A stretch of 64,000 nucleotides of DNA from Palsa-892 sp963751615. Lineage in GTDB: Bacteria; Pseudomonadota; Alphaproteobacteria; Rhizobiales; Xanthobacteraceae. Within the stretch, counting starts at the first letter, position 1, and each line of letters begins with the position of its first letter. The stretch covers positions 1,302,001 to 1,366,000 of the forward strand of contig CAVVVG010000005.1 in the NCBI GenBank assembly GCA_963751615.1, given 5' to 3'. Below the pieces are notes generated by a model. It worked only from the letters and a program-made list of their open reading frames with translations, ran no database searches and was not told the origin of the DNA. This document shows, one piece after another, positions 45,673 through 55,134 of this stretch. A program made the position numbers and the translations under genes.

Positions 45673-46965
45673 ATGCGCTTCGCGTTTCACTTCATCATAG
45701 TTTGCTTGAGCGTCTCTTTGATTGTCCCCGCCGCGCGTGCTCAACTTCGCGGGCATGGCGGACCCATCCGCGCACTTGCTGTTTCTACCGATGGCAAGAC
45801 GGCATTCTCCGGTAGCTTCGATACCTCCGTTATTCGCTGGTCGCTCACGCGCAATTCTGCAGAACAAGTGCTGCGCTTTCACGAGGGAGCAGTAAACGCG
45901 GTCGCGATCATGCCTGACGGTCGGCTTGTCACGGCAGGCGAGGACACGCGCGTCGCTATCTGGCGTCCTGGTGACCAGCAACCAGAGAGGATTTTTGAAG
46001 GTCATACAGGACCTGTAGTTTCACTCGCCGTTTCACCCGATGGCTTACTTATTGCCTCTGCGTCATGGGATCGGAATGTGCGCGTATGGTCAGTTGCCGG
46101 AGATACGCCTCGGGTGTTCGAGGGGCACCAGCAGAATGTAAACGGTGTTGCGTTCACATCAGACGGAAAGTCCATAGTTAGCGTCGGTTATGACGCGACT
46201 GTTCGAATTTGGCCGTTGGACAATGGTGCCTCGCCCTTGATCGCTACGTTACCAACGCCCTTAAATGCGGTTGCGGTGGCAATGGACAACGAAATCATTG
46301 TTGGCGGGGCAGATGGCAAAGTTTATTTTTTTTCAGCAAACGGCCAAAGGCAAGGTGAAGTCGAAATCAGCCACACTCCGATCATCTCGCTCGCAGTATC
46401 GAATGACAGCGCCCTCGTCGCGGCGGCAGGAATTCGCGGCTCGGTTGGCATTGTCGAGCACAAAAGCAGGGCACTTGCGCGGACGCTCGTCGGTCCTGGC
46501 CTTCCGGTCTGGTCTGTAGCATTCGCGCCGGACAATCGCACACTCTTGACCGGCGGCACCGACCAACTCATTCGGCGCTGGAATGCAGAAAACGGCGAGC
46601 CTCTTGGATCATTCTCCGTGGGCGGTCCCGAAGATCCTCTCGCGGCGTACGCCGGTAATCGCGGTGCCGAAGTATTTCGTGCGTGTGTTGCTTGCCATAC
46701 ATTATCGCCCGACGATGGAAATCGTGCAGGTCCGACCCTTTCTGGGATCTTTGGACGTAGGATCGCGACATTTCCGGGCTACAATTTTTCTCCGGCACTG
46801 AAGCAGCTGAATATAATTTGGACATCTGAAACCGTTGCAAAACTATTTGAATTAGGGCCGTCAAAATATACGCCGGGTACGAAAATGCCTGAGCAGACGA
46901 TTGGCGCTAAAGAAGATCGTGACGCACTGATTGAATTCTTAGAGAAAGCGACGCGAAAGAAATAA
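45673..46965 (+). CDS. Periplasmic WD40 beta-propeller fused to cytochrome c
   Basis: 430 residues. A Sec signal peptide ends near AARA (residue 23). Seven WD40-like blades follow (about 28-310; for example GHTGPVVSLAVSPDGLLI and GHQQNVNGVAFTSDGKSI), enough for a closed propeller. The last 100 residues are a class I cytochrome c: heme motif CVACH (338-342) with the probable Met ligand at residue 405 (TKMPEQT). The cytochrome probably carries electrons while the propeller binds a protein or substrate. The partner is unknown. Confidence 0.88.
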   Translation: MRFAFHFIIVCLSVSLIVPAARAQLRGHGGPIRALAVSTDGKTAFSGSFDTSVIRWSLTRNSAEQVLRFHEGAVNAVAIMPDGRLVTAGEDTRVAIWRPGDQQPERIFEGHTGPVVSLAVSPDGLLIASASWDRNVRVWSVAGDTPRVFEGHQQNVNGVAFTSDGKSIVSVGYDATVRIWPLDNGASPLIATLPTPLNAVAVAMDNEIIVGGADGKVYFFSANGQRQGEVEISHTPIISLAVSNDSALVAAAGIRGSVGIVEHKSRALARTLVGPGLPVWSVAFAPDNRTLLTGGTDQLIRRWNAENGEPLGSFSVGGPEDPLAAYAGNRGAEVFRACVACHTLSPDDGNRAGPTLSGIFGRRIATFPGYNFSPALKQLNIIWTSETVAKLFELGPSKYTPGTKMPEQTIGAKEDRDALIEFLEKATRKK

Positions 46966-47036
46966 TCTTCTGCCAATGCCAGATATGAAAAGGAGCAATA
47001 GCTCGCGGCCGGATAGGATGTTTCAATCAGAATCCC

Positions 47037-48122
47037 TTAGATAGCTAAATCCAATTGAGTTATTTCGCTCGAGTCTCGTGAGTGCAATCCCGAGAGCGAT
47101 ATGCCGAGAAGACGAACGCCTTGGTTGATTGGGGAAACGCGCGTCAGCAATTCCACGCAAATTTGCTCAAGAAAGGCACGGCTAGGGATAGGTTTGGGAG
47201 TCGATTGACTTCGCGTGATTTGACGGAAGTCGGCATATTTCACCTTGAGCGTCACTGTTCTCGCCTGCACGCCGGTTCCATCACAATAGCGCCAGACCTT
47301 ATCGAGAAGCGGCAATAGCTCCGCGCGCATATTCTCAAGTGTTTCTAGATCAATAGGGAACGTTGCCTCAGAGCCAATTGATTTACGGATGCGATCGCCC
47401 TGCACCGGCCGATCATCAATAGCGCGGGCAATCGAATAAAAATAGGAGCCCGATTTGCCAAAGTTCTTTTGCAGAAGTTCGATTGATCGCTGTTTGAGAT
47501 CCAAACCGGTGAAAATACCGAGATGGTACATTCTTCGGGCAGTCACGGGCCCGACACCGTGAAACTTGCGAACGTCTAATGGTTCAACAAAGCCCGGACC
47601 CATCTTCGGCGTGATCACGAAAATACCGTCGGGCTTATGGTGGTCTGAGGCGAGTTTTGCCAAGAATTTGTTATAGGAAACACCCGCAGACGCCGTGAGC
47701 TGCGTCTCCGAGCGTATCCTAGCTCGAATTTGTTCGGCAATTTCGGTCGCCGTGGCAATGCCTTTTCGATTTTCGGTAACGTCGAGATAAGCCTCATCGA
47801 GCGAAAGTGGCTCGATGATTGAAGTATATTCTGCAAAAATCGCCCGAATTTGTTTTGAAATCTGCCGGTAGACCTCAAAGCGAGGTCTCACGAAGATAAG
47901 ATCTGGGCACTTGCGCTTGGCTGTAATGGCCGCCATTGCCGATCGAATACCAAATTTCCGTGCCTCATAGCTCGCGGCAGCAACAACGCCGCGTTCCCAC
48001 GACCCTCCGACAGCAACAGGTTTGCCGCGGAGTTCAGGCCAGTCCCGTTGCTCCACAGACGCGAAAAAGGCGTCCATATCGATATGGATGATTTTACGAG
48101 CCGAGTTGCCGGTGTTTGCCAT
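47037..48122 (-). CDS. dinB: DNA polymerase IV DinB
   Basis: 361 residues from ATG at 48122. The Y-family active-site motifs are intact: IIHIDMDAFFASVEQRD near the start and LSLDEAYLDVT near residue 110. The little-finger domain fills the C-terminus. It makes translesion synthesis past damaged bases. It is transcribed next to the SRAP gene and near imuA-imuB-dnaE2. I found no LexA box directly upstream. Confidence 0.96.
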   Translation of the reverse strand: MANTGNSARKIIHIDMDAFFASVEQRDWPELRGKPVAVGGSWERGVVAAASYEARKFGIRSAMAAITAKRKCPDLIFVRPRFEVYRQISKQIRAIFAEYTSIIEPLSLDEAYLDVTENRKGIATATEIAEQIRARIRSETQLTASAGVSYNKFLAKLASDHHKPDGIFVITPKMGPGFVEPLDVRKFHGVGPVTARRMYHLGIFTGLDLKQRSIELLQKNFGKSGSYFYSIARAIDDRPVQGDRIRKSIGSEATFPIDLETLENMRAELLPLLDKVWRYCDGTGVQARTVTLKVKYADFRQITRSQSTPKPIPSRAFLEQICVELLTRVSPINQGVRLLGISLSGLHSRDSSEITQLDLAI

Positions 48123-48251
48123 GGCCCCGAGATATTTAGTCGTCGTCAAATTCGCTGTCCAGATTTAGCGCCGTTCCCGCCCGGCCTTTCCCGCGTGTTG
48201 AATTGCCTCAACTCAAGACGTGAAGTGAAACGCAAGAAAATAAACTACGTC

Positions 48252-48917
48252 TCACAGGGCGAGCTTTTTCGTAAGTGTTCCATCCTCGTCATTGCCAGAT
48301 TTATTGACTCGCCGAGATACGGGCCACATTTGAAGGAGATTATTCGTTGCAGGCTTCAGTATTTCTTCCCCTGCTTTTCCGTTGAGCCACGACTGAAATT
48401 CGTCAGGCGCGAGAAAAACCGGCATTCGATCATGAACTTTGCGCGCGAACTCGTTCGCGTCCGTGACAATCATGGTGCACGATTTGATCGGGCGCCCGCT
48501 TTCAATGTCGCTCCATTCATCCCAAAGGCCGGCGATCGTAAGAACTTCGCTGTTCGCAGCGGTAAAATAAAACGGCTGCTTACCGTCTGGCATTTTCATC
48601 CATTCGTAATATCCTGAAACTGGAATCAGACAACGCTTTTTCCGAAACGAAGATCGGAACATTGGTTTTGTAGCCACCGTTTCAGCGCGCGCGTTAAATG
48701 TCGCTGGAATTTCGTTAGCCTTTTTTTTCCACCAGGACGGAATTAGTCCCCAACGCATGGGCATCAGTTCACGTTTACCACCGCGGTCCATTACTACATC
48801 AATCGTGGTTGTCGGAGCGATATTGTAACGCGGCTGCAAGTTCGAGCCGCCAACCGACAGCTTATAGAGCGCGTGCAGTTGTTCCCAAGTATACTGGCGT
48901 GTGAAGCGACCGCACAT
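48252..48917 (-). CDS. SOS response-associated peptidase (SRAP, YedK/HMCES)
   Basis: 221 residues starting MCGRFTRQYTWEQL, with the catalytic Cys2 that forms a thiazolidine link to abasic DNA. Other conserved residues are in FNARAET near residue 75 and HDRMPVFL near residue 160. It shields abasic sites in single-stranded DNA. Transcribed toward dinB with 129 bases between. Confidence 0.95.
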   Translation of the reverse strand: MCGRFTRQYTWEQLHALYKLSVGGSNLQPRYNIAPTTTIDVVMDRGGKRELMPMRWGLIPSWWKKKANEIPATFNARAETVATKPMFRSSFRKKRCLIPVSGYYEWMKMPDGKQPFYFTAANSEVLTIAGLWDEWSDIESGRPIKSCTMIVTDANEFARKVHDRMPVFLAPDEFQSWLNGKAGEEILKPATNNLLQMWPVSRRVNKSGNDEDGTLTKKLAL

Positions 48918-49066
48918 CCTGCAATCCTACTTAAGGTATAGGAAAATGCGATTCGAAATATGAATGCGGTGACGACCGCGAGCGCCGCAAGGAATTATCT
49001 TCCAGCTGTTTTCTTTTTTAGAAATACAGATAAATCGAAAAGATGGGTGGGACGGTGCCAAACGCA

Positions 49067-49534
49067 TCACGATAGCTCGCAGATATGCGAATCGTAGATC
49101 ATTGATAGTCGGGACGATACGGTGCGTGCTATTTTGATGTACAACGCTTTTCGTGTGGCGGGAGGCATTGAACGGGACTCTCCTTCACGAAGTATTGCGC
49201 CACCATATTCGTCGGCAACGATCAGTCCCAAGTCATTGGGAATCAGATATTTAGGAAAGATGGGAGAAACGGCAAACAGTAGCCGATCACAATGGCTTCG
49301 GTATTCGATCCATTTTTCGTCGGATTGAAAGTCGGCAACGCTCGATTTGATCTCGATGATTAAAATTTCTCCGGTCGGGCCGATAGCGATAAGGTCGGTA
49401 CGTCGTCCGGAGCCGAGGGAAATTTCTGCAGCAGCGCTAAATCCCAAAGTGCGCAGCAGGCGAACCGTGCCTCTTCGAATGGATTGGGCCTGCTGAGCGT
49501 TGTGTGGTCTGGGCGCGACGGATGTTTGGTTCAA
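49067..49534 (-). CDS. MmcB-family DNA repair protein
   Basis: 155 residues, MmcB (DUF/PF06319) family. A PD-(D/E)xK-like core is visible: GRRTDLIAIGPTGEILIIEIKSS carries the Asp, Glu and Lys residues. MmcB is induced by DNA damage in Caulobacter (recalled). It is divergent from imuA and shares the LexA-box region. The start seems to be TTG at 49534, with GAGGGA about six bases upstream. Confidence 0.88.
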   Translation of the reverse strand: MNQTSVAPRPHNAQQAQSIRRGTVRLLRTLGFSAAAEISLGSGRRTDLIAIGPTGEILIIEIKSSVADFQSDEKWIEYRSHCDRLLFAVSPIFPKYLIPNDLGLIVADEYGGAILREGESRSMPPATRKALYIKIARTVSSRLSMIYDSHICELS

Positions 49535-49615
49535 GAAAATCCCTCGACGACAAGTCCCCCGAAGTTTTTTTGAGGGACCGGTATCAGTCTCGTTGACTCT
49601 TCCTTAAGAAAGATA

Positions 49616-49630
49616 GAACATAACAAGAAC
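49616..49630 (+). promoter_or_regulatory. LexA box upstream of imuA
   Basis: GAAC-N7-GAAC (GAACATAACAAGAAC), a perfect match to the alphaproteobacterial LexA operator. It lies 16 bases before the imuA start and 82 bases from mmcB, and overlaps where the -10 of a TTGACT promoter (49593-49598) would be. It should repress the mutasome until DNA damage. Confidence 0.85.
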
Positions 49631-49645
49631 AAAAGGAAGAGCCTC

Positions 49646-50416
49646 TTGGTTAAGTCATTGTCTTCGCTACAGGAAATTATTAGCCGACTGGAAGGGGATT
49701 ATCGACCCGACCGGGGGAGCCAGAGCTGCTTAGGCCATCCGCGTGCCGATGCAGTTCTGCTCGGCGGCTTAAGGCGGGGCGTACTGCACGAGGTATTTGC
49801 CTCCGAGCACAACGCCCCTGCGGGGACAGCCTTCGCACTCGCCTTAGCATTACGTTTGGCGCCGGAAAAAATTCTGCTCTGGGTACGACAGGATTTTTCT
49901 GCAATTCAATGCGGAGAGATTTCGCCCACGGGACTTTTGGAGCTCGGCCTCGATCCGGATCGATTGATCTTGGTACGGGCCGCAGATACAGCCAGTGCAT
50001 TACGCGCCGCTGCTGATGCTCTGGCTTGCAATGCTCTTGGTGCAATTGTGCTTGAGCCTTGGGGAGAAGCTAAAATTTTCGATCTCGTCACGAGTAGGCG
50101 TCTCACACTTTCCGCCGCGCGAAGTGGGGTCAGCATAATTTTATTAAGGATCGCGGTGAAGCCTCGCCCGAGTACCGCCGAAACGCGATGGCTGGTCGAA
50201 CCCGGGCCGTCATGTGCGGAAGATTGGGGTCATCCAATTTTTTCAGTTGCTTTAGTGCGCAACAGGCATGGGCGCACCGGTTTTTTTTCCATGGAGTGGT
50301 GTTGTGATAGGCATATCTTCCGTGAACCGGCGCATTCTCGCGCTTTGGCTTCCCACCTTACCTGTCGATCGGCTGCAGCGCCGTGCGAAGAGAAAAGAAT
50401 CCGTCACGCCAGATGA
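49646..50416 (+). CDS. imuA: Mutagenesis cassette protein ImuA (SulA-like)
   Basis: 256 residues, ImuA family with a RecA-like or SulA-like fold: VLLGGLRRGVLHEVF near residue 40 and ILLWVRQDFSAIQCGE. It links the ImuB-DnaE2 mutasome to RecA or the replication machinery. The start is TTG at 49646 with AAGGAAG about nine bases upstream. Its last 113 bases overlap imuB, which is a long overlap. Confidence 0.9.
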   Translation: MVKSLSSLQEIISRLEGDYRPDRGSQSCLGHPRADAVLLGGLRRGVLHEVFASEHNAPAGTAFALALALRLAPEKILLWVRQDFSAIQCGEISPTGLLELGLDPDRLILVRAADTASALRAAADALACNALGAIVLEPWGEAKIFDLVTSRRLTLSAARSGVSIILLRIAVKPRPSTAETRWLVEPGPSCAEDWGHPIFSVALVRNRHGRTGFFSMEWCCDRHIFREPAHSRALASHLTCRSAAAPCEEKRIRHAR

Positions 50417-51869
50417 ATTGCCACTCGTCGTTATTTCAAAACAAGAGAATGCGTTGCGCCTCTCAGCAGTCGATGCTCGAGCGGCTCGTCTCGGACTTTT
50501 TCCCGGTCTTGCGCTTACCGACGCACGAGCGCGCGTTCCCGCATTGAATGTTGCCGAAGCCGATGAAATGGCAGATGCCGCCCTTTTAGAAACGATAGCG
50601 AATTGGTGTGATCGATTTACTCCATTGGTCGCACTCGATCCGCCATTCGGTATCTTTCTTGAAATTACCGGCTGTTCCCATCTCTTTTGCGGGGAACAAA
50701 CGATGGCAGAGGAAATTTTTGTTCGTCTCACCTCACAAGGATTTAACCCGCAAGTCGCGATCGCCGGAACCGCCGTTGCAGCGCGAGCTTTGGCGCGCTA
50801 CGCCCCTGGGACAATCGCCGCGGCAGGCAGAGAAGCAGGCGCAGTTTCAGAACTTCCGGTCGCCGCTCTTTGTATTGATCACAAAACTACCACAGCGCTC
50901 AAGCGCGCTGGCTTAAAAACAATCGCGGATGTTGCGACCCGTGCGCGCGCTGAACTCTCAGCACGGTTCGGCGCGGCCTTTGTTTTTTTGCTCGAACAAA
51001 TTCAAGGATATGCGGATTCGCCAATCTCACCCCGACGTCCAATTCCTGACTACATCGCAGAACAATGTTTTGCCGAGCCTGTCGCGACAAGTGATGTGAT
51101 CGAAAACATAATCCTGTCGCTTGCCGGAAAACTGGAAGGCATTTTGGAAAGACACGGCCAAGGCGCCCGATTATTAGAAGCCGCCTTTTTTCGTGCCGAT
51201 GGTTCGGTTCGGAGAATTTCTGTGGAGACGGGGCGTCCGCTAAAAGATGCTGCAACGCTCGCACGACTTTTCCACGAACGTCTAGATGCTCTCACCGATC
51301 CGATCGATCCCGGCTTCGGCTTTGATCTCGTCCGGATTTCGGTAAATCGTGTCGAACCGCTCATTCCCGAGCCGATCAATTTTCATGCCGAGAGTCATGA
51401 GATTGATGAAGTCTCAGCGTTGGTCGACCGGCTTTCGGCTCGCTTTGGTGCCGAACGCGTTCTTCGCTTTCACGCTCAAAACACGCACATTCCGGAGCGG
51501 GCCGGATTGGCTTTCATAGCCCAACGTCAAATGCCGTCGAACGGCTGGACCGAGCTACGTGAAACAGGAGAAGCGCCGCGCCGCCCGGTACGAATGCTCG
51601 CGCGGCCTGAGCCAATTGAAGTGATTGCGGAAGTGCCGGAAGGACCGCCGGCGCGTTTCATCTGGCGGCGTGCGGCCCATGCAGTGATACGGGCCGAAGG
51701 ACCCGAGCGCATCGCAATGGAATGGTGGCAAACCAGCGTGTCACAACCAACCCGTGACTATTTTCAGATCGAAGACAAGAATGGTGGGCGGTTCTGGATC
51801 TACCGAGATGGACTTTATTTGCGCGAAACCGATTCGCCGGTTTGGTACATGCACGGTTTGTTCGCATGA
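50304..51869 (+). CDS. imuB: Non-catalytic Y-family polymerase-like protein ImuB
   Basis: 521 residues from GTG at 50304, supported by GGAG seven bases upstream; a later GTG at 50322 is also possible. It resembles Y-family polymerases but lacks the DxD and DE catalytic acidic residues, as expected for ImuB, an adaptor that binds the beta clamp and DnaE2. Its TGA overlaps the dnaE2 ATG as ATGA. Confidence 0.93.
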   Translation: MIGISSVNRRILALWLPTLPVDRLQRRAKRKESVTPDELPLVVISKQENALRLSAVDARAARLGLFPGLALTDARARVPALNVAEADEMADAALLETIANWCDRFTPLVALDPPFGIFLEITGCSHLFCGEQTMAEEIFVRLTSQGFNPQVAIAGTAVAARALARYAPGTIAAAGREAGAVSELPVAALCIDHKTTTALKRAGLKTIADVATRARAELSARFGAAFVFLLEQIQGYADSPISPRRPIPDYIAEQCFAEPVATSDVIENIILSLAGKLEGILERHGQGARLLEAAFFRADGSVRRISVETGRPLKDAATLARLFHERLDALTDPIDPGFGFDLVRISVNRVEPLIPEPINFHAESHEIDEVSALVDRLSARFGAERVLRFHAQNTHIPERAGLAFIAQRQMPSNGWTELRETGEAPRRPVRMLARPEPIEVIAEVPEGPPARFIWRRAAHAVIRAEGPERIAMEWWQTSVSQPTRDYFQIEDKNGGRFWIYRDGLYLRETDSPVWYMHGLFA

Positions 51870-54800
51870 GTGTAATTTCCTACGCCGAGATTGGCGTTAC
51901 CACGAACTTTTCCTTTTTGCGCGGCGCGTCACATCCGGCCGAGATGGTTATCGCGGCAACTAATCTCAGTCTTCATTCAATAGGAATTGCGGATCGCAAT
52001 TCATTGGCGGGGGTGGTGCGGGCCTATGAAGCGCTCGACCAAATGGACCTACCACACAAGCCCAAGCTCTTGATCGGCGCGCGGCTGGTCTTTGCTGATA
52101 ACTCACCGGAGATTCTCGCCTATCCAATTGATAGAGCTGCCTATGGCCGTCTATGTCGATTGCTTACCCTCGGTAATCGCCGCGCGAAAAAGGGCGAATG
52201 CATCTTGCATCTCTCTGATTTGCAGGAGCATCGCGAGGATCTTTTATTGGTCGTAATGCCCGCCGCACGTATTGGCGAGGAAATCGCGGCCACACTTAAG
52301 GCACTTCGTAACAAGTCATTCGAAAGTTTATGGCTCGCCGCTTCAATGCTTTATCGCGGCAATGACAAAAGAAGATTGCACAAACTGCAAGAAATTTCGC
52401 ACGATCACCAAGTGCCACTGATCGCGACGAATGATGTTCTTTATCATAATCCAGATCGTCGTGAGCTACAGGATATCGTGACGTGCATTCGTGAGAAATG
52501 CACGATCGAGCAGATCGGAAAAAAGCTAGAAAAAAATGCAGAGCGTCACCTGAAATCCGGTGCTGAGATGTGGCGCTTATTCCGCGATGCGCCTGACGCG
52601 ATCCAACAAACTATTCGCTTCGTAGATAGGATCGATTTTTCACTCAATCAATTGAAGTATCAATATCCTGATGAACCCGTGCCACCGGGGAAAACCGCAC
52701 AACAGCATCTCGAAGACCTGACTTGGGCAGCAGCCGCGGAAAAATATTCCAATGGCCTAGATCCTCAAATTTATAATACGCTGATCAAGGAACTCGCGCT
52801 GATCAATCAACTCGGATATGCGCACTATTTTCTTACCGTACATGACGTTGTGCGTTACGCGCGTTCGCAAGACATTCTGTGTCAGGGCAGAGGTTCGGCC
52901 GCGAATTCAGCGGTTTGTTACATGCTCGGCATAACCTCTGTAAATCCCACAGAAGTAAATCTGCTGTTCGAACGTTTCCTGTCACAAGAGCGGCGCGAGC
53001 CGCCGGACATTGACGTGGATTTTGAGCACGAGCGACGGGAGGAAGTGATCCAATGGATTTTTGAGCGTTACAAACGGCACCGCGCCGCTTTAACTGGAAC
53101 CTTAATTTGCTATCGGCCTCGCAGCGCAATTCGTGATGTTGGCAAGGTACTCGGCCTCACCGAGGATGTCACCGGTGCCATTGCCAATACCGTTTGGAGC
53201 TATGGCGATGGGCTTACGGAGTTGCAGATACGCCAAGCTGGTCTCGATCCCGAGAGTCCCATGATCCACCGCGCGATCGCGCTTGCTACCCAATTGCTTG
53301 GTTTTCCACGCCATCTATCCCAGCACGTTGGCGGCTTTGTTCTTACCCAAGGGCGCCTCGATGAAATGGTCCCGATCGGTAATGCAGCCATGGCGGACCG
53401 GACATTCATCGAATGGGACAAGGACGACATCGATAAGGTCCGAATGATGAAGGTTGATGTTCTTGCACTTGGCATGCTGACCTGTATTCGCAAGTCGCTC
53501 GATCTCATCGCGCGTTATGACAGGCGATACACGCTCTCCTCGATTCCGCGCGAAGACCCGGCGGTCTATGAGATGCTTTGCCGCGCGGACTCTCTCGGCG
53601 TATTTCAGGTTGAGAGTCGGGCGCAGATGAACATGCTGCCGCGATTAAAACCGCACTGTTTCTACGATCTCGTGATTCAAGTTGCCATTGTCCGCCCCGG
53701 ACCGATTCAAGGGGACATGGTGCATCCCTATCTGAAACGCCGCAAAAATCCTGTCGAGGTAATCTATCCTTCGCCAGCACCCAAGCACGGTGATGCCGAT
53801 GAATTGAAACGAGTGCTCGGGAAAACGCTCGGTGTGCCACTTTTTCAGGAGCAGGCAATGCGGATCGCAATCGAGGCCGCGAAGTTCACGCCGGATGAAG
53901 CCAATAGTCTCCGACGCTCAATGGCGACGTTTCGGCATATCGGGGACATTCATAAATTTCGCAATAAAATGGTCGAACGAATGACCGCACGAGGTTACGA
54001 GAAAGATTTCGCCGAGCGGTGTTTCAAACAGATCGAAGGCTTCGGGACTTACGGTTTTCCGGAAAGTCATGCGGCGAGTTTCGCCAATCTCGTCTACGCC
54101 TCCTCCTGGATCAAGTGCCATCATCCTGCAGCATTTGCTTGCGGACTTTTGAATTCACAGCCAATGGGATTTTATGCGCCAGCCGAGATTGTGCGCGACG
54201 CGCGCGAACATGGCGTCGAGGTGCGATCTATCGATGTCAGCGCGAGTGATTGGGACAATACGCTTGAGATGCGTAGCGATGGTAAGCCGGCATTACGTCT
54301 TGGCTTTCGCCAGATCGACGGCATGAAGAAAGATTGGGGAAGAGCATTAGTGGAAAGCAGAGAGCGCTGTTTTACCACGGTTGAGTCTGTAGCATTCGTC
54401 GCAAAATTGCCGAAACGCGCAATGATGTTGCTGGCCGACGCTGACTGTTTCCGATCGCTCGGCACAGATCGCCGTGCCGCCTTGTGGGCTGTTCGACGTT
54501 TGTCCGATAATGAGGCGCTTCCGCTTTTTACAGCGAGCGGTATGGATGCGGAACCCGAAGAAACGCTCTTGCCGCTGCCAGAAATGCGACGTTCGGAGCA
54601 TGTCGTAGTGGACTATCAGACTCTGCGACTATCGCTCAAAGGTCATCCGATGGAATTTCTACGCAAGCTTTTCAAAAAAGAAGGCATTATGACATGCGCA
54701 GAAATAGCATCCGCTCGTGATCAGTGTCTCGTGCGAGCGGCCGGAGTGGTTCTCGTTCGGCAGCGGCCTGGTAGTGCGAAAGGCGTTGTGTTCATGACCA

Positions 54801-55108
54801 TCAGCGATGAAACAGGAATTGCCAATGCGGTCGTGTGGCCTAATAAAATGAAACAGTTCAGAAAAGAAGTAATGGGCTCACGACTTATTTTTATTGAAGG
54901 CCGGATTCAGCGAAGCGAAGAAGGGATTGTACATCTGGTCGCCGAGCGTCTCATTGATCGCACGTCCGAACTAAAAAGACTGTCTGAAGGTAGCTTAAAG
55001 CCTGAGCTTTCACACGCTGATGAATTTGTGCACCCACAATATCCCCGCGTGCGATCCAGACATCCACGAGATGTGCGGATACTATCCAAATCGCGAGATT
55101 TTCACTGA
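51866..55108 (+). CDS. dnaE2: Error-prone DNA polymerase DnaE2
   Basis: 1080 residues from ATG at 51866 (MSVISYAEIGVTTNFSFLRG). PHP domain first, then the C-family polymerase core with the acidic active-site motif PDIDVDFEHERREEVIQW near residue 380 and GRGSAANSAVCYMLGI. A C-terminal OB-fold (about 950-1030) precedes the family ending SRDF. It carries out damage-induced mutagenesis with ImuA and ImuB. The stop converges with the polyferredoxin gene. Confidence 0.97.
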   Translation: MSVISYAEIGVTTNFSFLRGASHPAEMVIAATNLSLHSIGIADRNSLAGVVRAYEALDQMDLPHKPKLLIGARLVFADNSPEILAYPIDRAAYGRLCRLLTLGNRRAKKGECILHLSDLQEHREDLLLVVMPAARIGEEIAATLKALRNKSFESLWLAASMLYRGNDKRRLHKLQEISHDHQVPLIATNDVLYHNPDRRELQDIVTCIREKCTIEQIGKKLEKNAERHLKSGAEMWRLFRDAPDAIQQTIRFVDRIDFSLNQLKYQYPDEPVPPGKTAQQHLEDLTWAAAAEKYSNGLDPQIYNTLIKELALINQLGYAHYFLTVHDVVRYARSQDILCQGRGSAANSAVCYMLGITSVNPTEVNLLFERFLSQERREPPDIDVDFEHERREEVIQWIFERYKRHRAALTGTLICYRPRSAIRDVGKVLGLTEDVTGAIANTVWSYGDGLTELQIRQAGLDPESPMIHRAIALATQLLGFPRHLSQHVGGFVLTQGRLDEMVPIGNAAMADRTFIEWDKDDIDKVRMMKVDVLALGMLTCIRKSLDLIARYDRRYTLSSIPREDPAVYEMLCRADSLGVFQVESRAQMNMLPRLKPHCFYDLVIQVAIVRPGPIQGDMVHPYLKRRKNPVEVIYPSPAPKHGDADELKRVLGKTLGVPLFQEQAMRIAIEAAKFTPDEANSLRRSMATFRHIGDIHKFRNKMVERMTARGYEKDFAERCFKQIEGFGTYGFPESHAASFANLVYASSWIKCHHPAAFACGLLNSQPMGFYAPAEIVRDAREHGVEVRSIDVSASDWDNTLEMRSDGKPALRLGFRQIDGMKKDWGRALVESRERCFTTVESVAFVAKLPKRAMMLLADADCFRSLGTDRRAALWAVRRLSDNEALPLFTASGMDAEPEETLLPLPEMRRSEHVVVDYQTLRLSLKGHPMEFLRKLFKKEGIMTCAEIASARDQCLVRAAGVVLVRQRPGSAKGVVFMTISDETGIANAVVWPNKMKQFRKEVMGSRLIFIEGRIQRSEEGIVHLVAERLIDRTSELKRLSEGSLKPELSHADEFVHPQYPRVRSRHPRDVRILSKSRDFH

Positions 55109-55134
55109 GAAAATACTGATACGTGAATCGGCAG

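Noticed and set aside
48123..48251. LexA box before dinB
   Set aside because: A GTTC occurs near 48172 but no second GTTC lies seven bases later.
49680..50045. 121-codon minus-strand reading within imuA
   Set aside because: It is antisense to a conserved gene and very Arg/Pro-rich, as expected for a shadow.
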